NCBI GenBank assembly: GCA_020631735.1 | Contig: CM036170.1 | Location: forward strand, 66,975,737-67,039,736 | Direction of reading: 5' to 3' | Length of the DNA stretch: 64,000 bases | From: Saccharum officinarum | Taxonomy: Eukaryota > Streptophyta > Magnoliopsida > Poales > Poaceae | In this document: piece after piece, positions 1-11,566 of the stretch | How the letters are laid out: every line of letters begins with the position of its first letter | Numbering within the stretch: the first letter of the stretch is position 1 | The notes under the pieces: generated by a model | Databases searched by the model: none | Told to the model about the DNA's origin: nothing | Seen by the model: the letters and a program-made list of their open reading frames with translations, nothing else | Position numbers and translations under genes: made by a program

Positions 1-335
1 TGCCGATTCAAAAATGAAACAAAAGAACTGCATATTGAATATGTACGTCCTATTTTAGATCCATCTTCATTTTCAAGGTCCTAAAAACTTGCGACACCCA
101 TCACTAACAAACTTCAGTCGCTCGCTCAGATAAAAAAGTCAGAACGCCAAATTCACAAACACAATTACACAAGTGCAACTGCTGCCCTTAGCCCAAACGA
201 ACAGATTAAGTGGTCAATTGAACGAGGGACCCTATGCTCTACTACTTTCCAGACCAATAATCAAAGTATTGAGGCATAAAAAATAATCAAACAAATGAAT
301 AAGCAGGCAAGCAGCAATCAAGAAACTGCTCTTAC
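1..335. other. anonymous AT-rich sequence
   Basis: I see no open frame, RNA gene or repeat. The stretch borders an exon-like segment that ends at 336 with a minus-strand splice donor, so it may be intron of that minus-strand gene. Confidence 0.3.
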
Positions 336-405
336 CTTGGTCCAGTGTCGAACGCACGGCTGTGATTATTCTTTCATCATTTTCATCAACTCTCTCCAAA
401 GAGAC
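336..405 (-). other. candidate internal exon of an unidentified minus-strand gene
   Basis: Read on the minus strand, a 70-nt segment is preceded by a CTATCTAG acceptor and followed by a GTAAG donor. One frame is fully open and gives an acidic peptide that begins VSLERVDENDERIITAV. I do not recognise the protein. It is too short for certainty, and no second coding exon is convincing nearby. The rest of the gene may lie left of the window, or to the right beyond the 13-kb retrotransposon, where 5'-UTR-like minus-strand sequence occurs at 14.4-14.6 and 20.1-20.4 kb. Confidence 0.3.
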
Positions 406-780
406 CTAGATAGAGTACCAAACGAATAATTAGATTCCATACCAAGCATCATACTATCAAATCAGACTCTAAATAAAAAAACAGCAGGCAGATTTGAGGA
501 TTTCATTGTGCAAATGACTGAACGTGCACTGAGCGATCTTCAATATTGGTGTGGCAAGAGCTAGGCGTCAGACAAAGGTATAATCAAAATACGTTAGCCT
601 TACAGAACACTGCAAATCCAGAAGAAATCACAGTAGCAGCCATGAATCCTTCGAAGGTGTAACCTAATCTGATGCAACATTGGCAACTGTAGTCGTCTAA
701 GCTAATTCCATATTCCAAACTGAGCCCTAATTACATTGAAAGCAGCCTTAATTTTTGAAGCTAATTCTAAAAAGCAGAAT
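406..780. other. non-coding stretch up to the retrotransposon target site
   Basis: No supported gene. The last five bases before the element (781-785, GGATG) are the left copy of the target-site duplication of the 13-kb Ty3/gypsy insertion. Confidence 0.4.
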
Positions 781-785
781 GGATG

Positions 786-1624
786 TGTTGACGTTGAAGA
801 TCGCTCCAAGCCAACACACCAGCGAGGGCCTTGGACGTCCAAGAGGTCTCACAAGACCTGCAACGCAGCAAGAGACGAAGCGTAACCGGCGTAACCGATC
901 TAGGGATCGATAGGGCCGATGTAGAGCTCGTTCTCGGCCGAAACGGCTCCCGAACCACTCCCGGAAGGATCCGTCGGGGAGAAGCACGTGGAGGATCTCC
1001 TAGGACTAGCAAGGCTGCCTAGGATGCCGACAAATCTCGTGGAGAGGCTTGCCAAACAGTAGGGTAGAGGGTTGAGAGGAGAAAACTAGGGTAAGATAGG
1101 AGTTTTTGTTGTTGTTTCGTCGATTGGATAGATGAGAACTCAATCGGCCATGATCCTCTCATATATATATAGAGGAGGGTGGTCTTATCCCAGTAGGAAA
1201 CCTCTTCAAGGCTTATTTTCTAAGTTTTTCACGTCCAAAAACCGATCTAAAAACAAATCGGTTTGAGATCTGAAAGTCAGATTCGGAATAAACACCTACC
1301 GGTACTTCCGGTCAGGCTCCACCGGTAATATCGGTAGTTTATTTTCACGCCAAACTGCGCCACCTATCACCATCCATCGATAGTACCGGTCTTGGACCGG
1401 TAGTACCGGTAGTTCATATCTGCGCCAAACCTTCTCGAACCGGCAGTACCGGTGATCTCGGACCGATAGTTCATATATTTTTTCGGAGGCATAACTCTCT
1501 CATCTGGACCCCAAATTGGACGTTCCATATATGTTTTTTGACCATCTTGACGAGAGGAACACAATGGTGAAGTCTGTTACACATTTTGACAATTTCTCAA
1601 AATGGACATTTTTTATTGTCAATA
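786..1624 (-). repeat. 3' LTR of the 13-kb Ty3/gypsy element
   Basis: This 839-bp LTR matches 12919-13920, but it lacks a 157-bp tandem duplication present in the right copy and has many point differences, so the insertion is old. An AT run at 1159-1172 reads as a TATA box on the minus strand. The half proximal to the integrase (about 1300-1470) is crowded with ACCGGT half-sites and ACCGGTAGTACCGGT-like palindromes. The terminal TG on the minus strand has mutated to TA at 1623-1624. Confidence 0.92.
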
Positions 1625-1766
1625 TATGTCCCCATGTTTTCAGGTTTATGATGCATGAACCTAAAAATACTTGATCAAACAAACATAATTAAATCAAACA
1701 GCAACGATACCCATCTCATCGGCTGCATGTTGACTAAGAGTGATGTATACATCGGCCATTTTTGTT

Positions 1767-2063
1767 CTAAGGGCAATACATGTATCGGTCATTGTTTGGA
1801 GAGCACTTAGGCTTCTTGCCAAACACTTGAAAATACTTTTTCAAGTATCTCCCGTTGAATGCTACTTTGAGACGTTCATCTTGCAATGTCTCTAGCAAAT
1901 AGGAATTACCGTATATGACTTTGATCACTTTGTAAGAACCCTGCCAGTTAGGTGACCATTTGCCAAACTGATTGCTCTTCGATCCAATAGGTAGTATGGT
2001 TTTCCACACTAATTCTCCTACTTGGAAAGATTTGCTCTTGACTTTTTTGTTGTATGCCCTGGC
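1767..2063 (-). pseudogene. integrase C-terminal domain, severed part
   Basis: Minus-strand translation continues the integrase after the core at 6888-7452. It reads RAYNKKVKSKSFQVGELVWK, then a GKWSPNWQGSY-like block typical of plant Ty3/gypsy integrase C-termini (DNA-binding, SH3-like). The solo LTR at 2064-6882 separates it from its core. Removing that insertion and one TSD copy makes the codons KARVA and RAYNKK adjacent in frame. The frame ends with a stop at 1767. Confidence 0.85.
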
Positions 2064-5000
2064 TGTAACAACCCGGGTTTTTAGAGAAGCCAAAAATATG
2101 AACTTTTTAAAAATTTTCCTGCAATGTGTGAAGCATGTAGCTGCTAGGTCAAACCAAGAACAATTTATAAATAAATTGTTGGAATCATGTAGAAATGCTC
2201 GTAGAGGTTTGCCGGTGTTCTTTAGTCGGTTTAGATTTTTGAGTTGGAGTGCACAATCCGTAACAACTCTCTTGTCCATTCTCGCACCTCTTCCGGGTTC
2301 CTCCCGACCTTCCTCGGAATCCCTTCCAAGAATTCCATAAGCCATAATTCATAGAGGAGGAAAAATCCTTTTCTTTTCCCCTCAACCCCTCCTTGTTCCC
2401 TGCCTAGCTCATGCACAATCATATATGCATGCCACTGTGCTAGGAACACGCAAGGTACATGCAAACTATAGGCAGCAACGTGCACGGCCATGCAAGCACT
2501 CTATACGTGTATGTAGACATATATACGAACTAGTGCCCAATCGCAAGGCCCATCTTGTGCAGCACTGTGACCCAGCTAGCTCGCCAGCCGCGCGGCCTAG
2601 CCTTGCCCCCCAGGCGCCCCTTGCCAACCCTAGACGTGGGCAGCTCCCAGGCCGCCGCCACCTCCCGATGGCAAGCCAACCGGACAAAGCCGCCCCTGCA
2701 TGCTTTGGTACGTCACCCCGTGGGTCCCAAGTGTCATCCGCAAGGAGGAACTGAAGCCGTGAGCGCCGTTTGCCTCTAGTCGCTTTTCCCATTTCCACGC
2801 CGTCTCCATATTCCTCCGTACAAGCCCTGCTCTTCTGCTGCCGTCAGGAGCCACAGCGTCTGACTCTGGATGCCCCTGCGAGACCCCAGCTGCGAGCCCC
2901 GCTGAGCCGCGCCTCGCGCCGCGAATCGCGGAAGCAACCGCACTAAGCCTGGACGCCCTTCTCGAAGCTTCCCGCGTCGCTCACCTGCCCGCAGCCTTGG
3001 ATGCGCGCCATGTCGCGCCGACCATCAAATCAGTGGCACGGACGCCGGCGTTCCACCACGAAGCCCTAGCCTTTGGGCTATAAAACCCCCGTCCAAGGCC
3101 TCGCCCTCACCAACTCCCTCTACCGCGCCGCCATAGCCCTTCTCGCACCTCTCGGCCATGCATAGCCCTCGACGCCATGCTCTCCTCTGCTGCACACCCT
3201 TCGGCGACTACCAGCAAGGCCGGAGCCCATCGTCGTAGCCCGCCGGAGCCGGAGCTTGTGCCGTCGCCTTTACGGCTACGTCAACACGGCCTCAAATCGT
3301 CACTGCGGCACCTCGCCACTGCACCGCCATCCCTTTGCCTTCGACACCGACGGTGAGTCCACAAACTGCCCCCCTGCTCACCGTTACCGTGTGCACCATG
3401 GTCGCGACGCCGATGCCGTCCGCGACGTCATGCTCTGCATCGATCTGCACCGGCGCTGACAGCCCACCTCTATGACCGTGAACCCCCTGGACATGCGCAC
3501 GCAAGCACCTACATACACGGCCACGGCCCTGCCTTGCCGGGCCGATGGTGCCCGGGAACAGAGCCGCCACCATTTCCTGCCCACACACGGTCGCCGTGGC
3601 CGGAGCCACCCACGGTGCCATCCCGTTCCGGTCGTCTAGCCCGGGTAGAGGTAGCACAACCACCGGGTCCATGTCCGCTTAGCCATGGAACGCCGGAAGC
3701 CACCGCCTATAGGCCTTAGAAGCCCGTAGTTCGCCCTGGACCCCGCCTCGCCGGTGCGGTGATGCACCGTGTCTGCCACCGTGACACGCGCCTTCCGTCC
3801 GACTCTGGCCGCCTCATTGTGCGAGAGCACGCCGTAGAGCTTCGCCTTAGCCGGCCTTTCCCAAGCCCCCTGGCCACCATCACCGGTGACATCGCCTGAG
3901 CCCCGAGCTGCGTCGCGCCTTTCCCGCCGCGTGTTCTGGTCGTCGCGGTGTCACCTTCTACGACTCGCCGTGACCTGGAGCCCGTGGCGTCGCCTCGCCA
4001 CTAGAGCGCTCGCACAGCCCACGCCCTCGCTGCGGGCACACCGCTATCACCGGCCACCCACGACCTCGATCTGGCGCACCCACCATGGGCTGCTCCCGTC
4101 GCTCGCCACGGCCGTGGCAGCATGCTCCCGCATAGCCCTGCTATGGTACCTACTCGCGAGCACCCGCGAACGTGCACACGCACCCATGGACATGTACGCA
4201 TGTTGCCCTGCCACCGGTTGCCTCCTCCCCGAACCGGCTGCACGACCACGATGTCGTGTACCTCATGGCGCTCCCTCGCCTCGGCCAAGCCTCGTTGGCC
4301 GCTGAGAGCCCGACTGCCCGACCGCACCGCGACGCCGCTGCAGTACTCCACCGGCACATACCACGTCGCCGAGCCACGTCGCCCGGGAGACCGTCCTGGT
4401 TCGGCACAACACCGCGAACACGCTGCCCGGCCTAGACCCTTCGCTACACTCCATGGTGAGTTCACCATGGCCGAGACCAACCTCCAGCCACCTGGTTAGA
4501 GTAGGAGACCACCATGCCGCCGCCATTGCCGTGACTGGGAACGTGCTCCACGTGAGCCCGCTGGCCAAAAGGATCACAAGAATGCCTGCACCACATGAAC
4601 ACATGCACCCTCGTACACACTGCACGCTCCGGCGTGCAAGCACAGCACATGCACGGTGCACTTGGCCACGCCCTCGCCGCACTCACGCGCTAGCGCTGCC
4701 TCCACGCGGTGTGTGCTTCTGCACGCGCTCAAGCCCAAGCACATCGCCGCCGGCCTTGCACCTCACCACGCACGCACGCGCTGGACGCCGCAAAGCCGAG
4801 CCCTGCCCGAGCACTTGACGAAGCCCTCACCTTGGTCTTCCACCTGCAAACGCACAAGCATGGCACGCCATCGTGGCCGCAATGCACCACGACCATGACA
4901 CGCCGCCTCGGACATGTGAAGCGCCACGGCCTCGCACGTGCCTGAACACCGGCACCGGCGCGCCGACGCAGCACGCACCCCGCATGTGCCCTCAAGTGCT

Positions 5001-6882
5001 CGCACCGGCGCGATCATGCCCTTGTCGTGCCATCCCACGTCGAGCTCCGAGAAGCACCACCCTGCCCTAGTTAGGAACCGGCCAAGGAACGTGACCATGC
5101 CACGCTCTCACCTTGGCCTTGCTGCTGCACCTCACGGCGCCACACGCCGACCAGGACGCACCAGCACGGCTCTGGAGCACCTTGTCGAGCACCTGGCCGA
5201 CAAAAGCCTTGACTTGCTTCTCCCCCTGGTTCCTCTGGCCTCCTAGCCTAGACACCCTGGCCTTCATTACCCCGCACGGCCCACCTAGCTGGGTCACGAG
5301 CCCAACCGAAATCATAAAAGCCCAGCGTGGCTCCTCTCTTTTTCCCCATCTTGCTGCTGGGCCGACGGCAGCAGAGCCGGCCCGCACACCAACCCTCTTC
5401 ATCTCCTTGTTGAGCGGGCCGCCAACAGCAGTGAGCCCAGCATACATCAACAGCAGCGCGATGGCGGCCCAATTGGAACAAAAGCCCTTATGTGGATTTT
5501 CCATATACACACATCTACCTTGATCGTACCCAATCCTTACAACCTATCTGTCCATGATTTCCTTACAGGATCTATCCATCACCCAGCTATGGAATGTGCT
5601 ACTCTGTAGTCAAGTCGAGTTGTGTTGTCTTTTGCCGTGTTTTGGATCTTATCGGTTGTTGTTGGAGTTGTTGCCTGTGTGCCGTGCCTTCTAGCCGGCT
5701 GAGGGATCGTACCTCGTTCGGACGTTACGATCGCGGGATCCGTCTCACCATGACCGTGATGCCGAGTGTAACTCGTTCCCTCGCATTTTAGTTGACTTCA
5801 TAGTACTACGAGTGTTAGCTCCTACCTTTGGCCCTAGGACATAGTCATGATGGATTCGATATTCAACATCGACGGCGATGCGGATATTACCCGCACACTT
5901 GAGCCTTTCATGACCAAGTCCTATGGGAAATGACATGAGAATAAACAATCATGGTATGATGAATGCAACTCGTGTTGGTATAGATTGTGGCCGTGAGTTC
6001 GCCTCACCATGACCATGGAGCTACGCCTCTCTGTTGCTTTTACCTGCTTCTTCGTGTTCAAGCCCATGTATGCTTGTATCCCGTCGACCATTGTGTTTCT
6101 TCGATTCCCGCGGTGACAACCGCACCGCTACGAATCAGAGAAATGTCACAGTGCCAGTGCACCTAGGTCGGGTACCCTACAAGAGGTTTGCGCACTTGGT
6201 GTTCTTGAGTTTGTCGCTTCCTTCCGATGCCCCGTCTTTTGTCATGGTGTGTGTATTGGAAGAAGTAGACCTTCATCCTTTGTTGTTCTTGCTCTTGTTG
6301 CCCCCATTAACCCGCTCTGTTCGATCCCGTCTTGCCCGTGATGATTGGATCAAAGATTAGACTATTTCCCCTTTTGTTAGCGAAGCTATGGTCTATGTCA
6401 TACCTCGGACCCGTGCGTGTTGAATCGATCGACCATCTAAAACCATCTTCCTCGGAGATGTGTCTGAGAACATGACATGGATGTGCCTAGCTAACCCCGC
6501 TTCCTTTGTGTGGTTGAGCGGCTCGCTTCTCGTTTCCCGATGTGACAGTATCGTGTGGATCGAGGGAACCCATCGCTGTCCAATCCCTTTGCGCTACCGC
6601 TTTCTATCATAGCGGGCGAGCTGAAGTACATTGGAGCCAAGTCACAATAGTGTTATCGTTCTTGTTTGCTACTCGTGTCCAATTGTGACTTGCGGGATAA
6701 GTCTACAAGAGTCGAGCCCCGTTGTTCCCCAGTGATGTAATATCTTGTATTCTTGTAATCTTACGATGTATGACTATGATATCGACTGATATATGATAAT
6801 ATGATGAAATCAACTATTGGTTTCACCATATTATAATTCATTCTGTGGATTTTCCCTTCACGGAAAAATTGAGGATGTTTCA
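2064..6882 (+). mobile_element. 4.8-kb solo LTR inserted in the integrase gene
   Basis: The segment starts TGTAACAACCCGGG, ends GGATGTTTCA, and is flanked by CTGGC at 2059-2063 and 6883-6887. TG...CA ends with a 5-bp TSD and no internal terminal repeat indicate a solo LTR left by LTR-LTR recombination. A TATA box at 3079-3085 supports plus orientation. About 2560-5500 is very GC-rich with many short overlapping frames rich in Arg, Pro and His. None has a recognisable domain, and I treat them as non-coding LTR sequence. The TGTAAC start resembles the LTR at 14617-20109, but the families are not clearly the same. Confidence 0.85.
3079..3085 (+). promoter_or_regulatory. TATA box of the 4.8-kb LTR
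   Basis: TATAAAA preceded by GGGC and followed by a C-rich run, about 1 kb inside the LTR. This is the likely U3/R boundary promoter of the parental retroelement. Confidence 0.5.
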
Positions 6883-6887
6883 CTGGC

Positions 6888-7452
6888 AACTCGAGCTTTG
6901 TCTTTCTCTATTTTCTTGAGAGCCTTTATTCTCACATCAGTCACCTCATCAATATTATCCATCATTAGATTATGATACACAACAGCTGATAGATCATTTT
7001 GTTTAGCAAGCCTATATGCATCCAAATTCACTTCGACGGACAACACAGCCTCTTGACCATATACTAGCTCAAAATGAGTAACTTTTGTAGCACCATGCCT
7101 TGAAATACGATGTGCCAATAGAGATTTAGATAATACTTCATGCCACCTTCTTGGATTCTCAATTTTCTTCTTGATAAGCTTGATCAAAGTCTTATTACTA
7201 GACTCAGCTTGGCCATTAGCTTGAGCATAATATGGAGATGATTTGAGCAACTTGATCTTATATAATTCGGCGAAGTCCCTCACTTCCTTGGACATAAATG
7301 ATGTCTCTTGATCTGTAGTTAATGTTTGGGATATGCCAAATCTATGAATGATACGCTTAGTGATAAACTCAATAACCTCCTTATGTGTCATATTCTTCAA
7401 AGGAACAGCTTCGGTCCACTTAGTGAAATAATCTGTAGCAACCAACACAAAG
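6888..7452 (-). pseudogene. Ty3/gypsy integrase catalytic core
   Basis: The minus strand encodes the integrase core with all three catalytic acids: Asp in VATDYFTKWTEA, Asp in LTTDQETSF, and Glu in NGQAESSNKTL. The family normally inserts cDNA by strand transfer. The reading frame is open from about 7452 to the insertion point of the solo LTR at 6883, where it runs into foreign sequence and stops at 6858. With its C-terminal domain 4.8 kb away it cannot be functional. Confidence 0.9.
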
Positions 7453-8560
7453 CGATGTCCCTTGAAAGATGAGGGATGTATTTGGCCAATGAAGTCTAGC
7501 CCCTAACCATGAAAAGGTCACGGTTTGATTATAGGATGAAGCATAGCAGTAGGCACTAGCTGAATATTTTTAAACCTTTGGCACTCTTCACATCATTTGT
7601 AGTAGCGAAAGCAATCGGTCATCATAGTAGGCCAATAGAAACAGGCTCTACGCAATAACCACTTCATCTTCAGGGCCGATTGATGCGTACCACAAATACC
7701 TTCATGGACTTCTCCCATAGCTATTCTTGTGTGATCAGTTCCTAAGCACTTCAGCAGCAAGTCTTCGGCGGTTCTTCGGTAAAGCTCATCATTATGCAAC
7801 ACATATTTGAAAGCACTTCACCGAACACTTTTATCAACTTTGGCACTTGGATCTCGTAGATATGCCAATAAGGGAGTCCTCCAATCATGTAAATCGGTCC
7901 CAACATCACTAGAAGTTTTGCTAAGCCGATTTGAGAGTTCATCATGCACATTGGCTGGGCTGGCCATAGGGGAGTCAGCTAGGCTGACTGGCTTGCCAGA
8001 GAATCAGGGTCAGCTAGACCGGCTAGGGCAGTCGGCTTAGCCGATTCTTTTGCACTTACACGGCAAAAATATAAATCTTCATGCATCGACTGTTCTTGAA
8101 TATGAAAATTACGTCCACCAACGTCATAGCCAAATGCTTACTGAGCTAACATGTTGGTCTTTTGATTTTCATGTCTCAGAACATGTCAAATTTGAAATTC
8201 GACAAATGAACCAATGATGTTAAGGCAAGCATCAAGACAAACTTTTAGTGACTCTTCTAAGCATTGAAATTCACCAGCAACTTGTTCCACTAGCAAAGAA
8301 TCACCGCAGACTTCAACATGCCATACCTCATGGATCGCAATATGATCAAGCCGAATAAGAAAATCACATTTGGCTTAAATTTTGGTGCAAATGTAATTTC
8401 TAATTGGCTTGATGTCTCTAATAGCACCATTGTGAAAAATAATTATCATGCCAACACCTTGGCCTTATTTGCAAGCCGATTAATCATATTGTCACATCCA
8501 TGAAGTAAATCAAAATACATAAATCATGCCCCCAGGCCTGAAAATCATCAAAGTGAGTTC
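7453..8560 (-). pseudogene. RNase H remnant, linker and integrase zinc-binding (HHCC) domain
   Basis: On the minus strand, about 8330-8130 gives an RNase H C-terminal half (GDSLLVEQVAGEFQCLEESL, then a VLRHENQKTN block) with stops. About 8090-7806 is a degenerate linker containing SAKPT/SLADS repeats. 7802-7593 is the HHCC zinc domain (HEGICGTHQS ... WPTMMTDCFRYYK), followed by an in-frame TGA before CEECQRF. The polymerase part of pol that should precede RNase H is missing. Confidence 0.8.
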
Positions 8561-8699
8561 CATAGGGGCTTTTCTAATAGCACAATGGTTGCAAGCATTC
8601 ATCGGCTATATTTTATACTAAGGGCGATATCAAAATATTGGCCATATAAATTCATCCACAAGAGTATGCACAGCCGAAACATAATATTTCAGCTACTGA

Positions 8700-9330
8700 T
8701 CAATGGTGAACATAGTAATTTGGCAACCCTCCATGACATAAAAATCCATACCAGGGATCAAAGTAAGGAGATGAGGGATAACCATTCATACCATGCGATG
8801 AATTCCACATAAGCATAAACATAGAACATGGTTGATGCCAAGACCAATGACTCTGATGATCTGGTGCAAACTTCCAACTTGGCAATTGCTTCTCAAATCT
8901 TCTTCTTTCTTTTGCCTTTGTCGCACCACTTACTTGAGCATCATCCTTGTGAGCTTGAATACTTCCTTTAGGAACCCAAGCAAAGTCTTCTTCTCTGAGC
9001 TTCTCTGCACTAAACTTTTGCAACTTCTTTTCTTGCCACTTTGGTAAACTGATTGAGCATGCCAGTTTCGCTTCTATTTTGGACAGTGGCAATTCTTTTT
9101 TTGATTTTAGGCACTTTCATCTTCTTTTGTTCAAATTTGGCACCTACAACATTAATAGATGATTTCTCTACTTCTTTGCCATCATTAGCCAGATTTTTCA
9201 ACAACGTAATCATCTTTTCAATAGTTGAATTTAAATCTAAACTTTTATCTTTCCGGCCATCGTACTTCACGTGGTAAACTTGTTTTACCGCTTTCTTCTT
9301 TGCTTGAGCTCTGGACAGATTTTGATCAAA
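8700..9330 (-). pseudogene. gag-pol spacer with Trp/Pro/Tyr-rich block
   Basis: The minus-strand frames at 9270-9010 (Lys-rich, including VKYDGRKDKSLDLNSTIEKM just upstream) and 9092-8700 (LPKWQEKKLQKFSAEKL, then WHQPCSMFM and SSPYFDPWYGF) resemble the poorly conserved region between gag and protease in plant Ty3/gypsy polyproteins. No aspartic protease DSGA/DTGA motif is visible. The two frames overlap and differ, so a frameshift is present. Confidence 0.55.
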
Positions 9331-9984
9331 TTGGTCTTTATAAGATGATGATTTCTCTGAATGTCTAGGAGCTGCATATTCTACATGTTGTGGCCTGAAA
9401 TATGGTGAAATATGTGCCTCTTGATCAAACTAGCCCCAAGATAAATAAGGATGAAAATATACGGACTGTGATCCTTTTGACATGGGAATTGGTTGCTCAA
9501 AAGGAGAATATGTTGCTACTGCGTGAGATCTATCTCCTTGCCAATTCCACTCTTGAGACTTGCGCGTTGGAGGCAATTTTGATGATGGGACTTTCTTTGG
9601 TCGGTTGGCAATATTTGCTTCTCCTATCTTTTCATATTTAGCTAGAAGTTTCTTGAAGCTAAGCTCCGGCCTTCTAGTCCTTTGTTTGCCATGACCCTTA
9701 CCTCCATTAGCTTTATGAGCATCCTCCCCCTTCTTCTCATCTTAACAAACATGATCCAAAGGAGGATTTTCAGCTGATTCCCCTTGCTCAATGGAGTCAA
9801 TCGGCTTTTGCTCTAGTCGGAGAGATTTCACCTGCCCCTTAGTATCTTCTGAAATTGTAGTGACATTATCATCCGCTGAAATATCTTCAACTTGCAATTA
9901 ATGGACAACAACCTTGTCATCACTTGAGGGCTCCACATCTCTCTCCTGTGCAACAAGGGGTGCTCCAGGTGGCTTAGCTATATC

Positions 9985-11001
9985 CTAGGATGGCTTAGCC
10001 GTCTCTGGCACCTCCAGAGGAAGCAGGGTCGGCTTAGCCACCTCCTGGGCCGGCCTAGCCGACTCTACCTCTGGTAGAGCAACAATAGCCTCTCTAGACG
10101 GCTTAGCCGACCACTGGGTCGGCTTAGCCATCTTAGAGATAGCAGGGGTTGGCTTAGGCGTCCCTAAGGGTGGCTGAGCCGACTCAGCAGCAGCAGTAGC
10201 AATTAGCTCTCCTAGATGACTTTCTTGATCTGTGGGTTTCATTACTTGATTCTCAGCCATCATAAGAGCTTTTGGTGAATCGGCTAGTAATGCAAGCTGA
10301 TTCGAAACCTGTTTGCCATCAAGACCAATTGAATCTAATTGGTCCATCTGTTGAGCTTCAGAAAATTTCAATCGGCCTTTATCAATGGCCAATTGGATCA
10401 CACGACGAAACATATTGCAATCACAAGTATTATGATCAAACGAATTATGCCACTTGCAATATGTAAGCTCTTCTAAGTTTTGAATTGATGGTAAAACATT
10501 GTGCCCAATGATTCTAATAAAATTATTTTTGAGCAAGATATCAAAGACATGATCACAAAAAGTAAAGTCAAAGCTATATTTTAATTTATTAAGCCGATTC
10601 TTTTGTGGAGTTAGCTTCAAAGCTAGGCAAACGAAAGGATCAGATTTATTATCAATCCATTTGGCCACAGCTTTGCAATTGCTCTTTGAAGGCCTTAGCT
10701 TTGACAAACTAGAATTATCGGCCTTGCCATATGGCAGAATGTGTTGGCCGATAGAATCTGAATTTATTTTATTATTAACAAATAAATTGCCATTATCAAT
10801 CGGTCTATTACAACTACTTCCAAGGATATCTCTAAAAGATGCAGAAATTGAAATAGTGTGACCGGATTGGAATTTAAGCAAAATATTTATATTTTCTACC
10901 TTGTTGATCATGTTGGAGAAGTGCATATCCTTGATTTGCATGATGTTGCTCTTCTTCTCCAGAAACCAATCAACAAGAGGGGTCAAATCATCCAAAGACA
11001 C
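9985..11001 (-). pseudogene. gag, nucleocapsid-side fragment
   Basis: A 338-residue open frame on the minus strand. Its middle carries the plant gypsy gag signature: KWIDNKSDPFVCLALK, then FDFTFCDHVFDILLKN, then the zinc-binding-like YCKWHNSFDHNTCDCNMFRR and a GRLKF tail. The C-terminal third is a low-complexity Ala-Lys-Pro-Thr region encoded by repeated GTCGGCTTAGCCGAC-like DNA. The start methionine is arbitrary, since the domain continues upstream at 11029-11523 through a stop. Confidence 0.85.
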
Positions 11002-11028
11002 ATTAGCAGCTGCCGGAACTAGGAAAGT

Positions 11029-11523
11029 TGGCTTAGCTGACTGGAAATCGGCTAGGCCGACTTCGGCACTAGCAGGGGCAGTCGGCTTGGTCGACTGGAA
11101 AGTTGGCCTAGCTGACTCAGGGCAGGCGGCGGAGGCAGTCAGCCTGGCTGACTAGGAAGTCGGCCTAGCCAACTTGGAGCTGGTGGCAAAGGTAGTCGGC
11201 CTAACCGACTTAGAGCAGGCAGGAGTCGGCTTAGCTGACTTTAAAGTTGGCTCAGCCAATTCTGAGAAGGCAGACGACCCTCCTTTGTTGCTTGTAGGGG
11301 CTTGATCTCCATCAATGATGTGGTAATCACTAGATAAGTATACAACCCCTTTAGCTCCTGAAAAATCAAGTTTAGTTGATTTCTGTCGTTTTCTATGCTT
11401 TTCTGTAACAAGACTTGTTTTATGAGATGTGATTGATTCGGAAAGGATATTGTGTTGTTTAGCTTTTGTAGCCGAACCTTTGCTTACATCCGAATCAAAT
11501 CTTTCTTTCATGCCCACTAGCAA
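11029..11523 (-). pseudogene. gag, middle segment
   Basis: The minus-strand frame 11523-11152 (MLVGMKERFDSDVSKG ... KHRKRQKSTKLDFSGAKG) follows the capsid-like block and precedes the zinc-binding part. It ends in the same SAKPT/SARPT repeats as the next fragment and is cut by an in-frame TAG near 11152. It is inactive on its own. Confidence 0.7.
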
Positions 11524-11566
11524 TCCTCTTTTAGCCGATGACTCAATTATGATCGGCCTTTTCTCA

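Noticed and set aside
2425..5523. Many overlapping frames of 60-160 codons on both strands
   Set aside because: All are in the GC-rich part of the 4.8-kb solo LTR. They overlap on both strands and show no family resemblance.
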